The translations under genes and the position numbers were made by a program. Shown here in pieces: positions 26,006 to 35,873 of a DNA stretch of 64,000 nucleotides. Position 1 is the first letter of the stretch. Each line of letters opens with the position of its first letter. The DNA lies in assembly GCF_000025185.1 (NCBI RefSeq), contig NC_013720.1:5456001-5520000 (forward strand), read 5' to 3'. This DNA comes from Pirellula staleyi DSM 6068 (GTDB taxonomy: Bacteria; Planctomycetota; Planctomycetia; Pirellulales; Pirellulaceae). The notes below the pieces were generated by a model that had not been told where the DNA came from, made no database searches, and saw nothing but the letters and a program-made list of their open reading frames with translations.

Positions 26006-28450
26006 CTACTCGTAGAGTGGTGTAATGACCCCGGTCGATGTTTGCGCAGTCGGTAGCCAAACGAGAATCACACTGTCGATATCGCAGTCGGCCTTCTTCG
26101 GCGCGATCTCCACTTGCTCGAGGTTTACGGCATCTGCCTGAAACTGATCTTGCAGCTTCTTCGTTTCGTCCTGAAACTCCGTCTCGAGCGTTTTGAGTTT
26201 CTCGACGCATGCCTCTACCGAATCTTCTGCTTGCGAGATGTCTTGCCGTTCGCGAGCCGCGCGGCTGATCGATTTCATCCCGGTCGAAGCGCGGCCGAGG
26301 TTCGTGGACGAAGCAAGTTTTCGGCCAAACATGGCTCCAAGAATGCTCGTACCAATTGAGACGACACTGCTCATCATCTGCTCATTGGCCTGTGCTTTTT
26401 CCTTCGCCACCTTTTGCTCGGCCTTGCGAATCGCTTCCTGCGCAGAAGCCAGCTTGGGGGCATACTTGGTATGCAATTTTGCAATCGCCAAATCGCGTGC
26501 CTCGCGCAGCTGCTGACCGATCTTGAGGCGGAATTCTGCCTCAGTCTCACCCACCGATGACGAAAGCTTGATCGCCGCGCATTTCCAAATCGAGAGCCGC
26601 CGCGAGCGATACAGAAAGTCCTTCGCAGCCGTTGTCAGCTCGGTATATTTTTTTGCACGCGAAAATTCACCCGGGAGTGCCCCAAAAGCCGCACTCGCAT
26701 CGGGTGAGGCTTCGAACTCGATCCCACTTTCGCTCACGTTGCTGCTGCCACTCCAGACATCACTCGCAGCACCCTCGGTGGCCGCAGCCAACAGCAGCAC
26801 CTTCTCAGAGTGCGATATTCCAAGCGTATTTTGCACAAAATGAACCGTACCACTCGCCAGCAACGCAGGTTGATAGACGAGTTTCGAGTCGGCTGGAAGG
26901 CTCTTTCGTGCTGGTACAAATTGCTCTTTCACATCCGGTGGAAGGACCGGCCGCGTCTGCGCGCTGCTGGTGGCCGCCGCCGCTGAGTTCGCCACGACAG
27001 CCGCCGCGCTACGAACGGTCGCTGCGGGCAAACTTTCCTTGCGCGACTGCATCAAGCCACTGATTTGCTGACGCGTCAGAGGCCCCCGCAAATAGGAAAG
27101 CGCCCACCGCGTTTGAAAGACGACCGGCGCATCATCGTGCACGTTGTTGAGCAGGAAGACGCGATTGCCAAGCCCCGAAAGAATCGCTTCCATTTCGCTT
27201 CGATTGAATGTTTGTCCCGCAGCGGTCGAGGCTCCTTCGAGTCCATCGAGCACACGCATTTTATCGCGTTCGGTTTGCAATCGTCCGAGGAACCAGGTAC
27301 CGCAGTTGGCCAGCCCTTTGTAGTCGAGATCGACCGGGTTTTGCGTCGCAAGCACGACACCAAGACCAAACGCGCGGGCCTGCTTGAGCAGCGTCAGCAT
27401 CGGCAGCTTCGACGGTGGATTGGCCGTGGGAGGGAAGTAGCCGAAGACTTCGTCCATGTAGAGGATCGCGCGCAGGCTCGATGTTCCTGCCTGACTGCGC
27501 ATCCAGCCGAGTGTGGCATTGAGCAGCAGGGTTACGAAGAACATCCGCTCGCTATCGCTCAGATGCGCGATCGAAATGATCGCTAGTCGCGGCCGACCTT
27601 CAGGCGTGTAGAGCAATTGCTGGATGTCGAGCGGCTGACCTTCCATCCAGGTCGAAAATCCGGGCGATGCGAGCAAGTTATTCAGTCGCATCGCGAGCGC
27701 AAAACGATCCTTCGCCGCATAGAAACTTTCAAGATCGATCACACCAACGCGCTCGATCGGGGGAGACTGGATCAGCCGCACGAGATCGGCAACCGCGACA
27801 TCCTTTCCTTCGCACCAACTTCGATCGAGAATGTTGGAGAGGAGGATATGTTCGCGCGACTGCAGCGGATCGGCTTCGATTCCGAGTAGCCCGAGCAGTC
27901 CCGAAACCGCTGCTGTAATCGTGTCGCGCAAGCTTTCACTGTTTTCGAGTGTCGCCGCGCCGGGACAAGCAAAACTACGCAGTACCGCCAACGGCAAGCC
28001 GCTGCTGCTGCCCGGTGTATAGATCGCTACATCTGCCGACTTCTTGAACCGCTCGATACGCGAGGGATCTTGCCCCCAAGCAGCGAGCCCCTCGCGATAT
28101 TTGGCGGCTGTCTTCGCGGCATATTCTTCGACGGTGCAGCCCGCGCGGGTCGCTTCAGCAGGCTCAATCCAAGGTTGAAAATCGCTCGGCTCGAGATTGG
28201 GGAATGTCAGCAGAAGATTGCCCAGATCCCCCTTGGGATCGATGATCAGCGCCGGTATCCCATCAATCGCAGCCTCTTCGAGCAGCGACAAACAAAGACC
28301 TGTTTTGCCACTCCCTGTCATGCCGACACAAACTGCGTGGGTCGTGAGATCTTTGGTGTCGTACAGCAGCAACTGCTCTTTGGGCGCTGCAGCGGCAAGA
28401 TCGTATTCGCGTCCGAGATAAAAAACACCAAGGCGTTCGTAGTCTTGCAT
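26006..28450 (-). CDS. HerA/FtsK-superfamily ATPase with coiled-coil C-terminus
   Basis: 814 residues from ATG 28450 (MQDYERLGVFYLG); the frame is open 162 nt further but that part does not look coding. Walker A is GMTGSGKT (43-50), immediately followed by ALIIDPKGDLGNL; Walker B is ILYMDEVFGYF with D333-E334; ATQNPVDLDYK and GRLQTERDK follow, as in HerA/VirB4-like (DUF87/DUF853) ATPases. After about 540 the sequence is Ala-rich, then a long charged coiled coil (about 660-795) interrupted by a Gly-zipper-like stretch SVVSIGTSILGAMFG. No NurA nuclease neighbour is present. Probably a stand-alone DNA-pumping or membrane-associated ATPase; function unknown. Confidence 0.75.
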   Translation of the reverse strand: MQDYERLGVFYLGREYDLAAAAPKEQLLLYDTKDLTTHAVCVGMTGSGKTGLCLSLLEEAAIDGIPALIIDPKGDLGNLLLTFPNLEPSDFQPWIEPAEATRAGCTVEEYAAKTAAKYREGLAAWGQDPSRIERFKKSADVAIYTPGSSSGLPLAVLRSFACPGAATLENSESLRDTITAAVSGLLGLLGIEADPLQSREHILLSNILDRSWCEGKDVAVADLVRLIQSPPIERVGVIDLESFYAAKDRFALAMRLNNLLASPGFSTWMEGQPLDIQQLLYTPEGRPRLAIISIAHLSDSERMFFVTLLLNATLGWMRSQAGTSSLRAILYMDEVFGYFPPTANPPSKLPMLTLLKQARAFGLGVVLATQNPVDLDYKGLANCGTWFLGRLQTERDKMRVLDGLEGASTAAGQTFNRSEMEAILSGLGNRVFLLNNVHDDAPVVFQTRWALSYLRGPLTRQQISGLMQSRKESLPAATVRSAAAVVANSAAAATSSAQTRPVLPPDVKEQFVPARKSLPADSKLVYQPALLASGTVHFVQNTLGISHSEKVLLLAAATEGAASDVWSGSSNVSESGIEFEASPDASAAFGALPGEFSRAKKYTELTTAAKDFLYRSRRLSIWKCAAIKLSSSVGETEAEFRLKIGQQLREARDLAIAKLHTKYAPKLASAQEAIRKAEQKVAKEKAQANEQMMSSVVSIGTSILGAMFGRKLASSTNLGRASTGMKSISRAARERQDISQAEDSVEACVEKLKTLETEFQDETKKLQDQFQADAVNLEQVEIAPKKADCDIDSVILVWLPTAQTSTGVITPLYE

Positions 28451-28553
28451 GATTAATCGGCGCAGGTCGATGAAGAGAGTTGTGAGAAGAGTGCTTCCAT
28501 TATAGAAGTCGGCTAGCCAACTCGCACCGGTCCAGTCAGCAAAGAAATGCGCA

Positions 28554-28610
28554 CGAAAAAACGGGAGCCAGCGACATCGATCAAGGATCGACAGTGCACC
28601 AGCTCCCGTC
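28554..28610 (-). terminator. Rho-independent terminator of the superoxide dismutase gene
   Basis: On the minus strand ACGGGAGC and GCTCCCGT (plus 28602-28609 and 28561-28568) form the outer stem; an inner TCGATC/GATCGA hairpin sits in the loop. Seven A on the plus strand (28555-28561) give the U-tract. A second, shorter hairpin (TCAGCCG/CGGCTGA) lies between it and the sod stop codon. Confidence 0.8.
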
Positions 28611-28677
28611 AATTTTTACGCGCCGTATTTTTTGTGGGGCCTATCAGCCGAAATCAACAAAAAGCGGCTGAAGCCAA

Positions 28678-29283
28678 CTATTTGGCGGCAGCAAAGCGGC
28701 GAGCCACTTCGTTCCAATTCACGATGTTCCAGAACGCAGCGATGTAGTCGGGGCGGCGATTCTGATAGTTCAGGTAGTAAGCGTGTTCCCACACGTCGAG
28801 GCCGAGGATCGGCGTACGACCTTCCATGATGGGGCTATCTTGGTTCGGAGTGCTCTCGACGATCAGCTTGCCCCCCGAAACGCTGAGCCAAGCCCAGCCG
28901 CTACCAAAACGAGTTGCACCAGCCTTGGCGAAGGCTTCTTTGAACGTGTCGAAGCTGCCGAAGGTGCTGGTGATGGCATCGCCGAGTTCGCCCGATGGAG
29001 TACCGCCAGCTCCGGGGCCGAGAATGGTCCAGAAGAGCGAGTGGTTCGCATGACCACCTGCATTGTTGCGGACAGTGGCGCGAATGTTCTCGGGAACTTT
29101 GCTGAGATCGGCGATCAAAGCTTCCACGCTGAGCGATTCGAGTTCGCTGCCAGCCAGGGCGTTGTTAGCGTTGGTGATGTAGGCCTGGTGATGCTTCGTG
29201 TGATGGATTTCCATCGTTTTGGCATCGATGTAAGGCTCGAGAGCGTTTGTAGCGTAAGGGAGAGCAGGGAGTGTGAAAGCCAT
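28678..29283 (-). CDS. sodA: Superoxide dismutase, Mn type by signature
   Basis: 201 residues from ATG 29283 ([17 protein letters not shown]), chosen because GAAGGAG lies 6 nt upstream; the in-frame upstream ATG has none. Metal ligands are H27, H81, D163 and H167 (DVWEHAYY). [10 protein letters not shown] with Gly77, and NQDSPI, are the pattern usual for manganese-dependent rather than iron enzymes. It converts superoxide to oxygen and hydrogen peroxide in the cytosol. Transcribed alone, with its own terminator downstream. Confidence 0.95.
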   Translation of the reverse strand: MAFTLPALPYATNALEPYIDAKTMEIHHTKHHQAYITNANNALAGSELESLSVEALIADLSKVPENIRATVRNNAGGHANHSLFWTILGPGAGGTPSGELGDAITSTFGSFDTFKEAFAKAGATRFGSGWAWLSVSGGKLIVESTPNQDSPIMEGRTPILGLDVWEHAYYLNYQNRRPDYIAAFWNIVNWNEVARRFAAAK

Positions 29284-29516
29284 CAGGGGCTCCTTCAAAG
29301 AAAATACATCGGTACTGGCGAAAGCCAGCGGGTAGATCGGTTAAACGCGTGGCGGACGTGGATTCGTGTCCACCAGCTCAAACTCTGCGTGTCGGCGAGA
29401 ATACTCCACAACTGCTGGGGGAGCAATTGGGGACCGACATGCCAGGGCGATGCTGGAGCTTGCCAGCATCGCAGTTGACTCATCATACAGCCTTAGGCAA
29501 GAGCATGCCGACGCTG

Positions 29517-32500
29517 TTACGCCTTGGAGAAGGATTTCGCAGGAGGAGCGTTTTCCGCAGCAACGCTGTACCAGAGATGCATGGGCAAACAGCCGAGCGC
29601 CGCGAGTACGAACTGCGAGATCGCGAACAGCACCAGACGGAACATCGTCCCATCGGTGAAGCCGTACGAATGGAGCCCCACTCCCAGCTCGTTCACACCG
29701 AACCAGCTCCAAGCGGTCACCACGTTTCCAAGGATCGAAACAACGGCCAATCCTCGATCGGCAATCATCTTGTCCCAGCGAGCATGGAGCACCACGGCGT
29801 TCCAGAGCACGATCATCAATGCTCCGTTCTCTTTGGGGTCCCAGCCCCAGAAACGGCCCCACGAATCGTCGGCCCAAAGTCCCCCCAGCACGGTGCCGAC
29901 GAAGCTGAAGAAGATTGCGAAACAGGTGACGCCATACATCATCCGTCCGAGATCTTTACGGGTATCTTTCTGGAGCACCGGTGTGGCCAGACCGAACACG
30001 ACATAGATCACACCGATAACACCGGCGACAAAAGTCGCCACGTAACCGAGCGTGATGCAGACGACGTGAGTGGCGAGCCAGAACTGCGTGTCGAGAACCG
30101 CTTGCAGCACTTCGATCGTGTCGCCACCAGCGGCGAGTTGGTAAGCAATTTGGAGCGTGGAGTAGCCCATGATTGCAGCGACCAGATTTCCGACCCCTAT
30201 CTTATAGATCATTTCGATCGCGATCCCGAACATCACCGCTCCCCAGCCGATGAAAATCGCCGAGGAATAAAGGTTGGTGACGGGTGGACGACCCGAAATG
30301 TAGATACGAGCGAGGAGCGAAACCGTATGGAGCACGAACATCAGCACCAGCAGCGTGAACGCAGCCGAGTTGAGCGCCCTCGATTGAAACAAAATGGCGG
30401 CTAGAGCAATCACGAACACAACGAGGTAGACGAGCCAGCCGTAGAAGAATGGAGAGACCTGATTGAAATAGGCCTCGAAACTCGTTTGTGCCGGTTTGTA
30501 ATCGACAGGTGGTTTCGAGCTGAGTCCTCCCTTGTACTGCAGCAGTGCGGCGTTGAACTTGGAGACATCGCCACTTCGGTACGAGTCGAGCATTGTCTCG
30601 AACTGCAGGACTGCGGCATCAGGTTCTTTGCCGGTTAACTGCGACTCGAAGAAAGAGTTGATAAACGCCTCGGGATAGTTGGTCCAGCGCCCCTTATCAT
30701 CCAGATCCTTGGATGGAGTGAGCGCAATGGCAAGCGGGGGCTGCATCTCCTTCAGCAGTTCGGTCTGTTCGGAAACCGCTAGCTGGAAATTCTGGAATTG
30801 CCGCACGGCTTCCTGACGATCGGTTCGTACGAGTTCCGGAGAGGGGAAGGGGGGCAAGTTCGGTGGTGTGAACGAGCGGATCATCACCATGTAAGCTTGC
30901 AGCCGCTGATCGAGTTGCAGCAGATTCACTTGATACGGAGTTCGATCGTCGACCTTAATTTTTCGTGCTGCTTCCGACTGTTTTTGGAACTCGCCAATGT
31001 TGTCGCGCAGTTGGACGGCCGAATAGAGATTTCCCTTTTCGCGTTTGATGCCAAATAGTTTCAGGATCTCGAAATCGTCGATGCGAAAGATCTTGTACTC
31101 GAGCGCCGCATCAGCTCCTGTGACCGTGTCGAGGAACCACCTGGTGGCGGAGATGGTGTTTCCATCTTTGTCTTTGATCTGCTCGCGCATCGAGAGGGTG
31201 CGGAGCGTGTTGCGGGCATAGGTGTCGAGCGGCTTCACGCGACCACGATGGGCCATCGGCAACTCGCCAAAACTCACCAGATCAAATTGATCGGCAGCTG
31301 GCTTTTTCGTTCGTGTGATCGATCCGATAAAGGCAAAGAACATCACCGCCACTGATGCGCAGAGGATGATCGTCGGCCAGTCGCGCTGACGCGTTGGCGC
31401 AATCGCGGGCAATTCCTGCTCACGCTGTTTGGGCTTTTGCTTCCCCTTGGTCGATGCGAACAGTGTCGGAGCAACCGGCGTTGCCAGAACCGGCACATCG
31501 GGCATTAAGTCGCGAGCCAGAAATCGGCCTAAAGCAATTAGGAAGTGAGCCAGCATGCCGGTCGCCACAATCATGCAGGCGACGTAAGGGATCATCCAGC
31601 CACGATTGTAAACCACGGCCAGAGTGGTCGCTTCGGTCGGCTTGCCACCTTGCATCACCTTGCTGTAGCCACTTTGGTAGAACGTCACTCCCGCATAGCG
31701 GAGTGGGTCGTTCATTTTGATATGTACCTTCTCATCGACTCCCAGTTTGGGGTCGCGCAGGATGATATCAGACGAGTAATTACGCGGTGTATCGCTGCCG
31801 AGGTAATCATCCTTACTCACATTCTCGAGCGTGACGGTGTAAGGCTGATAAGCGCGGCGGAAGCGAATGAACAATTGATGCTCGTCGTCGCCGGTCTTCA
31901 CTCGTTCAGCAAATCGTTCGGCATTAGCTTGCTCCGAAGCAAACTGCGAGAGCATGTAGGTGCCGAGGTCTTTGCCGGTCTTTTTCTCGAGGATCTTGAC
32001 ATATGCGGCGGCCATATCGACCGACGAATCGGAGTCGGTCCCTTTCGCTGCATCGAGCGGAACGATCGTTTCGCGGAGACCCCGGCCGGCGGTGGCCAGT
32101 GTCTTTTCCGAAGGCTTTACATCCCGCACATCGGCGTTGTTGTAGTAGTCGACAACCGCCACATCAAACGGCAACAGGTTCTCGGGATCGGCGATCGGCT
32201 GAGGTTCTTTTTTCTGCTCGAGCAGCCCCTTATTCACTTGCAGGTTTTGCTGCAGGATCTCGCGAGGAATGACCGAAACGAGATCTTCTTCCGCATCTTT
32301 CTTGGGGGTAATGATGGCCAGTTCCGTGGTGCGGATATCGCGAAAATAGTTCGCCGACTCACCTTCCGGTAGGAAGACTTGCCATTCGACGGCATAGCGT
32401 CCGACGAGCAGTTCGTTGAGCATCATCAGGCCGATGCCTGCATGGAGCAGAACCACGCCGGCACGTTTGCGGAAGGCGAGCCAGCAGCCGACCAGCAGCA

Positions 32501-33281
32501 CGATGCTCGCAAAACCACCTTGCAAAAGCTGCCACAGAATGCGGAGCGATTCGTTACCCAGCGATACGCCGGCAACTGCGCAGTAGACCAGCGTGGCCGG
32601 AAGCAAAACTTCAGCACCAATCCAAATTCCGGCAAAGAGCCACTGCGTCGATGTGAAGGAAGCATTTTTGTCGACAAGCCACTTGCCGAGATAAAACGCG
32701 CCAGCAGCCCAGGCGATGATTGAGACGAGCACGAGGGTGTACCAGACAACACTCCACGAAAACCACGGGAGGGACTGAAACCCACCCGCGAGATTGCCGA
32801 GCATGACCACCAGCGTGGTGAGAACGATGCCGACCGCGGTGACAACGAGTCCTGTGAGGAGTTCGATCCCTTTGGTCTGGACCTTGAAACGAATGCCGTG
32901 AGCTGCCGTGAGGTTGATGATCATCAGCATGCCGACGATCCAGCCACCTGGCATGGGGATAACAAACTGTCCGAGTTCCGGGATTGGCAGGTTCGGAAAG
33001 GCCATCTTGGGGATCATCAGCAGAAAATGAAAATCGACCGGCATGATGATCGAGTGGAAGTAGGTGTCGACGACCTGCCAAATATCCGCTTCCGTTTGGG
33101 CAAGGGTGCCGATCCAAACGACGAAAGTGGCATACACCAGCAGTGCCACGGTGAGCTTCAACGAGGCGGCCGCTTCCAGGACCCACCAGAGATATTTCGA
33201 GATCGAGTTTTCAGCGGGAGCGGTGCGGGAGCCCCGTTGGCTCGAGCTCTGTTGCTCGGGGAGCGTGGTAGTCGACGACAT
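29517..33281 (-). CDS. ResB-CcsA fusion, cytochrome c synthase (system II)
   Basis: 1254 residues from ATG 33281 (MSSTTTLPEQ), with AAGGA 9 nt upstream. The N-terminal half is ResB/Ccs1-like: a helix with LKLTVALLVYATFVVWIGTL, more membrane helices, a large periplasmic domain (about 340-590) and a return helix. The C-terminal half is CcsA-like with multiple helices and the haem-handling motif WGRFWGWDPKENGAL near 1160-1175. Fused ResB-CcsA proteins export haem and attach it to CXXCH apocytochromes on the outer face of the membrane. The fusion means stoichiometric assembly. The adjacent lipoprotein gene upstream may share its transcript (86 bp gap). Confidence 0.9.
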   Translation of the reverse strand: MSSTTTLPEQQSSSQRGSRTAPAENSISKYLWWVLEAAASLKLTVALLVYATFVVWIGTLAQTEADIWQVVDTYFHSIIMPVDFHFLLMIPKMAFPNLPIPELGQFVIPMPGGWIVGMLMIINLTAAHGIRFKVQTKGIELLTGLVVTAVGIVLTTLVVMLGNLAGGFQSLPWFSWSVVWYTLVLVSIIAWAAGAFYLGKWLVDKNASFTSTQWLFAGIWIGAEVLLPATLVYCAVAGVSLGNESLRILWQLLQGGFASIVLLVGCWLAFRKRAGVVLLHAGIGLMMLNELLVGRYAVEWQVFLPEGESANYFRDIRTTELAIITPKKDAEEDLVSVIPREILQQNLQVNKGLLEQKKEPQPIADPENLLPFDVAVVDYYNNADVRDVKPSEKTLATAGRGLRETIVPLDAAKGTDSDSSVDMAAAYVKILEKKTGKDLGTYMLSQFASEQANAERFAERVKTGDDEHQLFIRFRRAYQPYTVTLENVSKDDYLGSDTPRNYSSDIILRDPKLGVDEKVHIKMNDPLRYAGVTFYQSGYSKVMQGGKPTEATTLAVVYNRGWMIPYVACMIVATGMLAHFLIALGRFLARDLMPDVPVLATPVAPTLFASTKGKQKPKQREQELPAIAPTRQRDWPTIILCASVAVMFFAFIGSITRTKKPAADQFDLVSFGELPMAHRGRVKPLDTYARNTLRTLSMREQIKDKDGNTISATRWFLDTVTGADAALEYKIFRIDDFEILKLFGIKREKGNLYSAVQLRDNIGEFQKQSEAARKIKVDDRTPYQVNLLQLDQRLQAYMVMIRSFTPPNLPPFPSPELVRTDRQEAVRQFQNFQLAVSEQTELLKEMQPPLAIALTPSKDLDDKGRWTNYPEAFINSFFESQLTGKEPDAAVLQFETMLDSYRSGDVSKFNAALLQYKGGLSSKPPVDYKPAQTSFEAYFNQVSPFFYGWLVYLVVFVIALAAILFQSRALNSAAFTLLVLMFVLHTVSLLARIYISGRPPVTNLYSSAIFIGWGAVMFGIAIEMIYKIGVGNLVAAIMGYSTLQIAYQLAAGGDTIEVLQAVLDTQFWLATHVVCITLGYVATFVAGVIGVIYVVFGLATPVLQKDTRKDLGRMMYGVTCFAIFFSFVGTVLGGLWADDSWGRFWGWDPKENGALMIVLWNAVVLHARWDKMIADRGLAVVSILGNVVTAWSWFGVNELGVGLHSYGFTDGTMFRLVLFAISQFVLAALGCLPMHLWYSVAAENAPPAKSFSKA

Positions 33282-33367
33282 GAGCAAACATCCTTCCAGC
33301 AAACGAATCGCAACTATGGACAAACGGGGTGCAGAGTACCGGTGCAACGAGCGGAAATAGCGACCTG

Positions 33368-34513
33368 CTATTTCCACTTAATCGAGCGAGTGAATTGCTC
33401 GAAGTGCTCGCGCTCGTCGGCTGCCAGCGACGATGGTCCCGTGAATTTCACGAACCAACTGACGTCGTCCTTCACCACCATGACACCGAGAATCGTCTTG
33501 CCCGATTCTTCTCCAACGAGTTCGACGTAATTCCCCTTCACACCATCGACTTCGATGGTCTTGGCAACTTTGGCGAGTTCTTCTTCTGTGGTCGCATTGA
33601 GCTGCACTTGGCCGCGCCAACGGTTGACGTTCGAGAGCCAGTCGCCTGCTTGACCACCTAGAGGAATAACTGTGATCTCGGCCTGTTTATCACCGATTCC
33701 CACGGAGAGGGAAGCTTTGCGAAGGCTGCTTGTGATCGGCTGCTCGGTCCAACCTTCAGGAACTTTGTAGGTGATATCGCCGTCGGAGTTGCCACCAGTT
33801 CCAGCGACTGGCCCCACGGGTGGCACCGCCGCTCCAGGACCGGCGAAAGGTGGGCTACCTGACATTCGCGGGCCACCTGCGAAAGGACCTGTCATCGCGT
33901 TGCTTGCCGAGGCAGCACCGACGATGTCGACGATAACCGCTTCCCCGGACTCGAGCTTGATGCGCTCGCTGCTGGTGGGGAGATCGGCTTCAGTGATGGG
34001 AGGCAGGCTCAGTTGTCCGCGCCAACGATTGAAGTTGGCCAGTAAATACTCGTTTTCAGAATCGGCCTGGTAGGGGAGCTTCGAAATGCTGAGCTCGATG
34101 GGTGCTGCCCCTTCAGCGCTCGGGGCAATCAGCGTGGCGAAGCGAAGTCCGGTGGGGCCCTCTTCCTTCCAACCTTCGGGCGTCGTCCAAGTGATGTTGC
34201 CACCCGCAGCTGGAATTTTGATCGACGCGACGAACTCGCGAAACGGCTTGCTGAGTTTGCTGACAGCGGCGTCGGGTCCCTGAAGTTTGAGGAACCAACC
34301 TTGCTCGCCCGCGATGACAATTCCGCCGAGCATGCGCGAGTCGCCCACTTGCTCGCCAACAGCCGCAACTGCCGGGGCAGCGACGGTGCGAGCCACGGTG
34401 TACTGCTCGATCTTGGGCTGTTCGCCACAACCGGCCGCGAGGGCCAGCAGCAGCGCGCCGACGAGGAAGGAAATGGGACGAAGATTTCCCCAGCGGGAAT
34501 TGCAAACAGGCAT
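33368..34513 (-). CDS. Lipoprotein with inverted internal duplication, function unknown
   Basis: 381 residues. Lipoprotein signal with lipobox LAAGC (Cys29) at the N-terminus. Two sequence types each appear twice: type A (GWFLKLQGP... near 70-100 and SWFVKFTGP... near 345-378) and type B (ITWTTPEGW...NRWRGQL near 107-185 and ITYKVPEGW...NRWRGQV near 246-310). The order is A-B-linker-B-A, with a Gly/Pro-rich linker about 206-245. Located directly upstream of, and co-oriented with, the cytochrome c synthase fusion. No known function. Confidence 0.7.
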   Translation of the reverse strand: MPVCNSRWGNLRPISFLVGALLLALAAGCGEQPKIEQYTVARTVAAPAVAAVGEQVGDSRMLGGIVIAGEQGWFLKLQGPDAAVSKLSKPFREFVASIKIPAAGGNITWTTPEGWKEEGPTGLRFATLIAPSAEGAAPIELSISKLPYQADSENEYLLANFNRWRGQLSLPPITEADLPTSSERIKLESGEAVIVDIVGAASASNAMTGPFAGGPRMSGSPPFAGPGAAVPPVGPVAGTGGNSDGDITYKVPEGWTEQPITSSLRKASLSVGIGDKQAEITVIPLGGQAGDWLSNVNRWRGQVQLNATTEEELAKVAKTIEVDGVKGNYVELVGEESGKTILGVMVVKDDVSWFVKFTGPSSLAADEREHFEQFTRSIKWK

Positions 34514-34678
34514 AGCGAGTCACTCGTGCTAGAGAGGCAAATCGGGGCCGATTCTGCTACTAACAGCCGGGTTCAGGTGGGAGGAACACCGGTGCTGCCG
34601 CGACAGACCGGGCGATCGTCGGAGCAGGGGCCAGGTCGCGATCGTCACCAGGACCACCTCCAGGGAGGGGTCTAAAAT

Positions 34679-34694
34679 GTGTCGATCACGACAC
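34679..34694. promoter_or_regulatory. Palindrome at predicted transcription start
   Basis: GTGTCG-ATCA-CGACAC, a perfect 6-bp inverted repeat with a 4-bp spacer, just downstream of the minus-strand TATAAT at 34706-34701. The position would suit an operator for a dimeric repressor or a 5' mRNA hairpin. Confidence 0.45.
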
Positions 34695-34700
34695 TACCTG

Positions 34701-34729
34701 ATTATAGACAGGGAGCCAGAAGATCGTAC
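34701..34729 (-). promoter_or_regulatory. Candidate promoter for lipoprotein / ResB-CcsA genes
   Basis: On the minus strand a perfect TATAAT occupies 34706-34701. A weak -35 (TGTACG) is 18 bp upstream. Transcription would start near 34694, about 180 nt before the lipoprotein ATG. Confidence 0.4.
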
Positions 34730-34871
34730 AGTCGCGCGGGGAGGGGGAAGTGCCGTAAATCGGCAGGTAGCGGAAAATCGGGCTCCCCAAATGGCGAGGC
34801 TGCCACGTTTTGCCGCAGCGATTGTCGCCCAGGCGACCAGAATGCGCGGTGCGGAGGTAGAGCAGGGGGCG

Positions 34872-35873
34872 TTAGCGGGTCTTGAGCGTGTCCCCCTGAG
34901 ACCAGCCGACCACCGGGCTTTCGCTTTCGAGCAAATGGATTTCGACCCCGCGCACCTGCGTTCCGGGCTGCTCGATTTTCGCGAGGGGTGCGTCGCCACG
35001 CTCGCCGCTGCCGGTGACAGCGAGACGATTCTCGGAAACGCCGTGCCGATCGAGGTAGTCTGCCACTGCTTGAGCGCGGGCTGTTCCGAGCGCACGTGCG
35101 CTGCTGTAGCGAGCGGTCGTCGATTGGCCTGCTTGCTGAGAGGGGCGTCCCGTGGCGATGCCCGCAACCAGCACTTTGGTTTTCTTCAGGTTGTCGTTCC
35201 GCAACAGCCGCGAAAGCTCGTCGAGCGACTCGCGACCTTCGGCGGTCAGCACCGCTGTCCCCGCTTCAAACAAGATTGGCATCTCGACAACAGCCGAGCG
35301 TGTAGCATCGTCGAATCGCAGCCGGCGGTCGCGCTGAGCCACGGCATAGAGCAAGCTCGGCTCGGTCACTTCTTCGGAAACAAAGTCTTCGTAGCTGCTT
35401 TGACGAACGGCCCCGCTGGCGGGTGGACGAATCGGAGTTTTGTCGAGCGATCGCCACTCGAGCGGTTCGCCGATGGGCTTGCTCTCGGGCTTCGGTTTCG
35501 TGGGAGGGGGAAGTGGCTGCATGGCTCCCGGCTTGGCTGGGGAACTCGAGGCCGGGCGCGAAGCAGCGCTAAAACCACTGCTGCTGCGCGAAGAGGCAGT
35601 GGAGGTTACACCGCGCGACCCACCCATCGCGAGTTGTTTTTCAGCTTCGTCGAGACGCTGTTCGACAGTTGCTAGACGCGATTTAGCGGCGGTGGCAGCA
35701 TCGCGTTCAGCCTTGAGTGCCGCGATCAGCTGATCTTTTTCAAGCTGCACTTGCTGCAGCTGCGCATTGGGAGCGCTGCAGCCAGCGGCGAAGAGAAAAG
35801 CGAGCACAAACGTCACGAAGGGGCGGACAATGCCTACCTGTTTCCAGTGCTTGGAGAACGACGAATTGCTCAT
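34872..35873 (-). CDS. OmpA-family lipoprotein
   Basis: 333 residues from ATG 35873 (MSNSSFSKHWK), with AGGGAG about 10 nt upstream. A lipobox FAAGC follows a hydrophobic N-terminal segment. A coiled coil (about 38-80, LQQVQLEKDQLIAALKAERD) and a Ser/Pro-rich linker lead to a C-terminal OmpA-like domain: LFEAGTAVLTAEGRESLDEL, then a helix with YSSARALGTARAQAVADYL and ENRLAVTGSGERG. OmpA-like domains bind peptidoglycan or related wall polymers, tethering the outer membrane; here the protein is probably lipid-anchored. Confidence 0.8.
   Translation of the reverse strand: MSNSSFSKHWKQVGIVRPFVTFVLAFLFAAGCSAPNAQLQQVQLEKDQLIAALKAERDAATAAKSRLATVEQRLDEAEKQLAMGGSRGVTSTASSRSSSGFSAASRPASSSPAKPGAMQPLPPPTKPKPESKPIGEPLEWRSLDKTPIRPPASGAVRQSSYEDFVSEEVTEPSLLYAVAQRDRRLRFDDATRSAVVEMPILFEAGTAVLTAEGRESLDELSRLLRNDNLKKTKVLVAGIATGRPSQQAGQSTTARYSSARALGTARAQAVADYLDRHGVSENRLAVTGSGERGDAPLAKIEQPGTQVRGVEIHLLESESPVVGWSQGDTLKTR

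Larger units (their letters stand above)
34514..34871. other. Intergenic region, 358 bp, with promoter and palindrome
   Basis: Lies upstream of the lipoprotein/cytochrome c synthase genes. It contains the promoter at 34701-34729, a palindrome at 34679-34694 and two copies of GAGCAGGGG (34622-34630, 34860-34868). No convincing ORF. Confidence 0.5.

Noticed and set aside
29517-29877. Separate gene at the 3' end of the cytochrome c synthase region
   Set aside because: These frames are antisense or out-of-frame shadows of the CcsA-like half, which is continuous with ResB.
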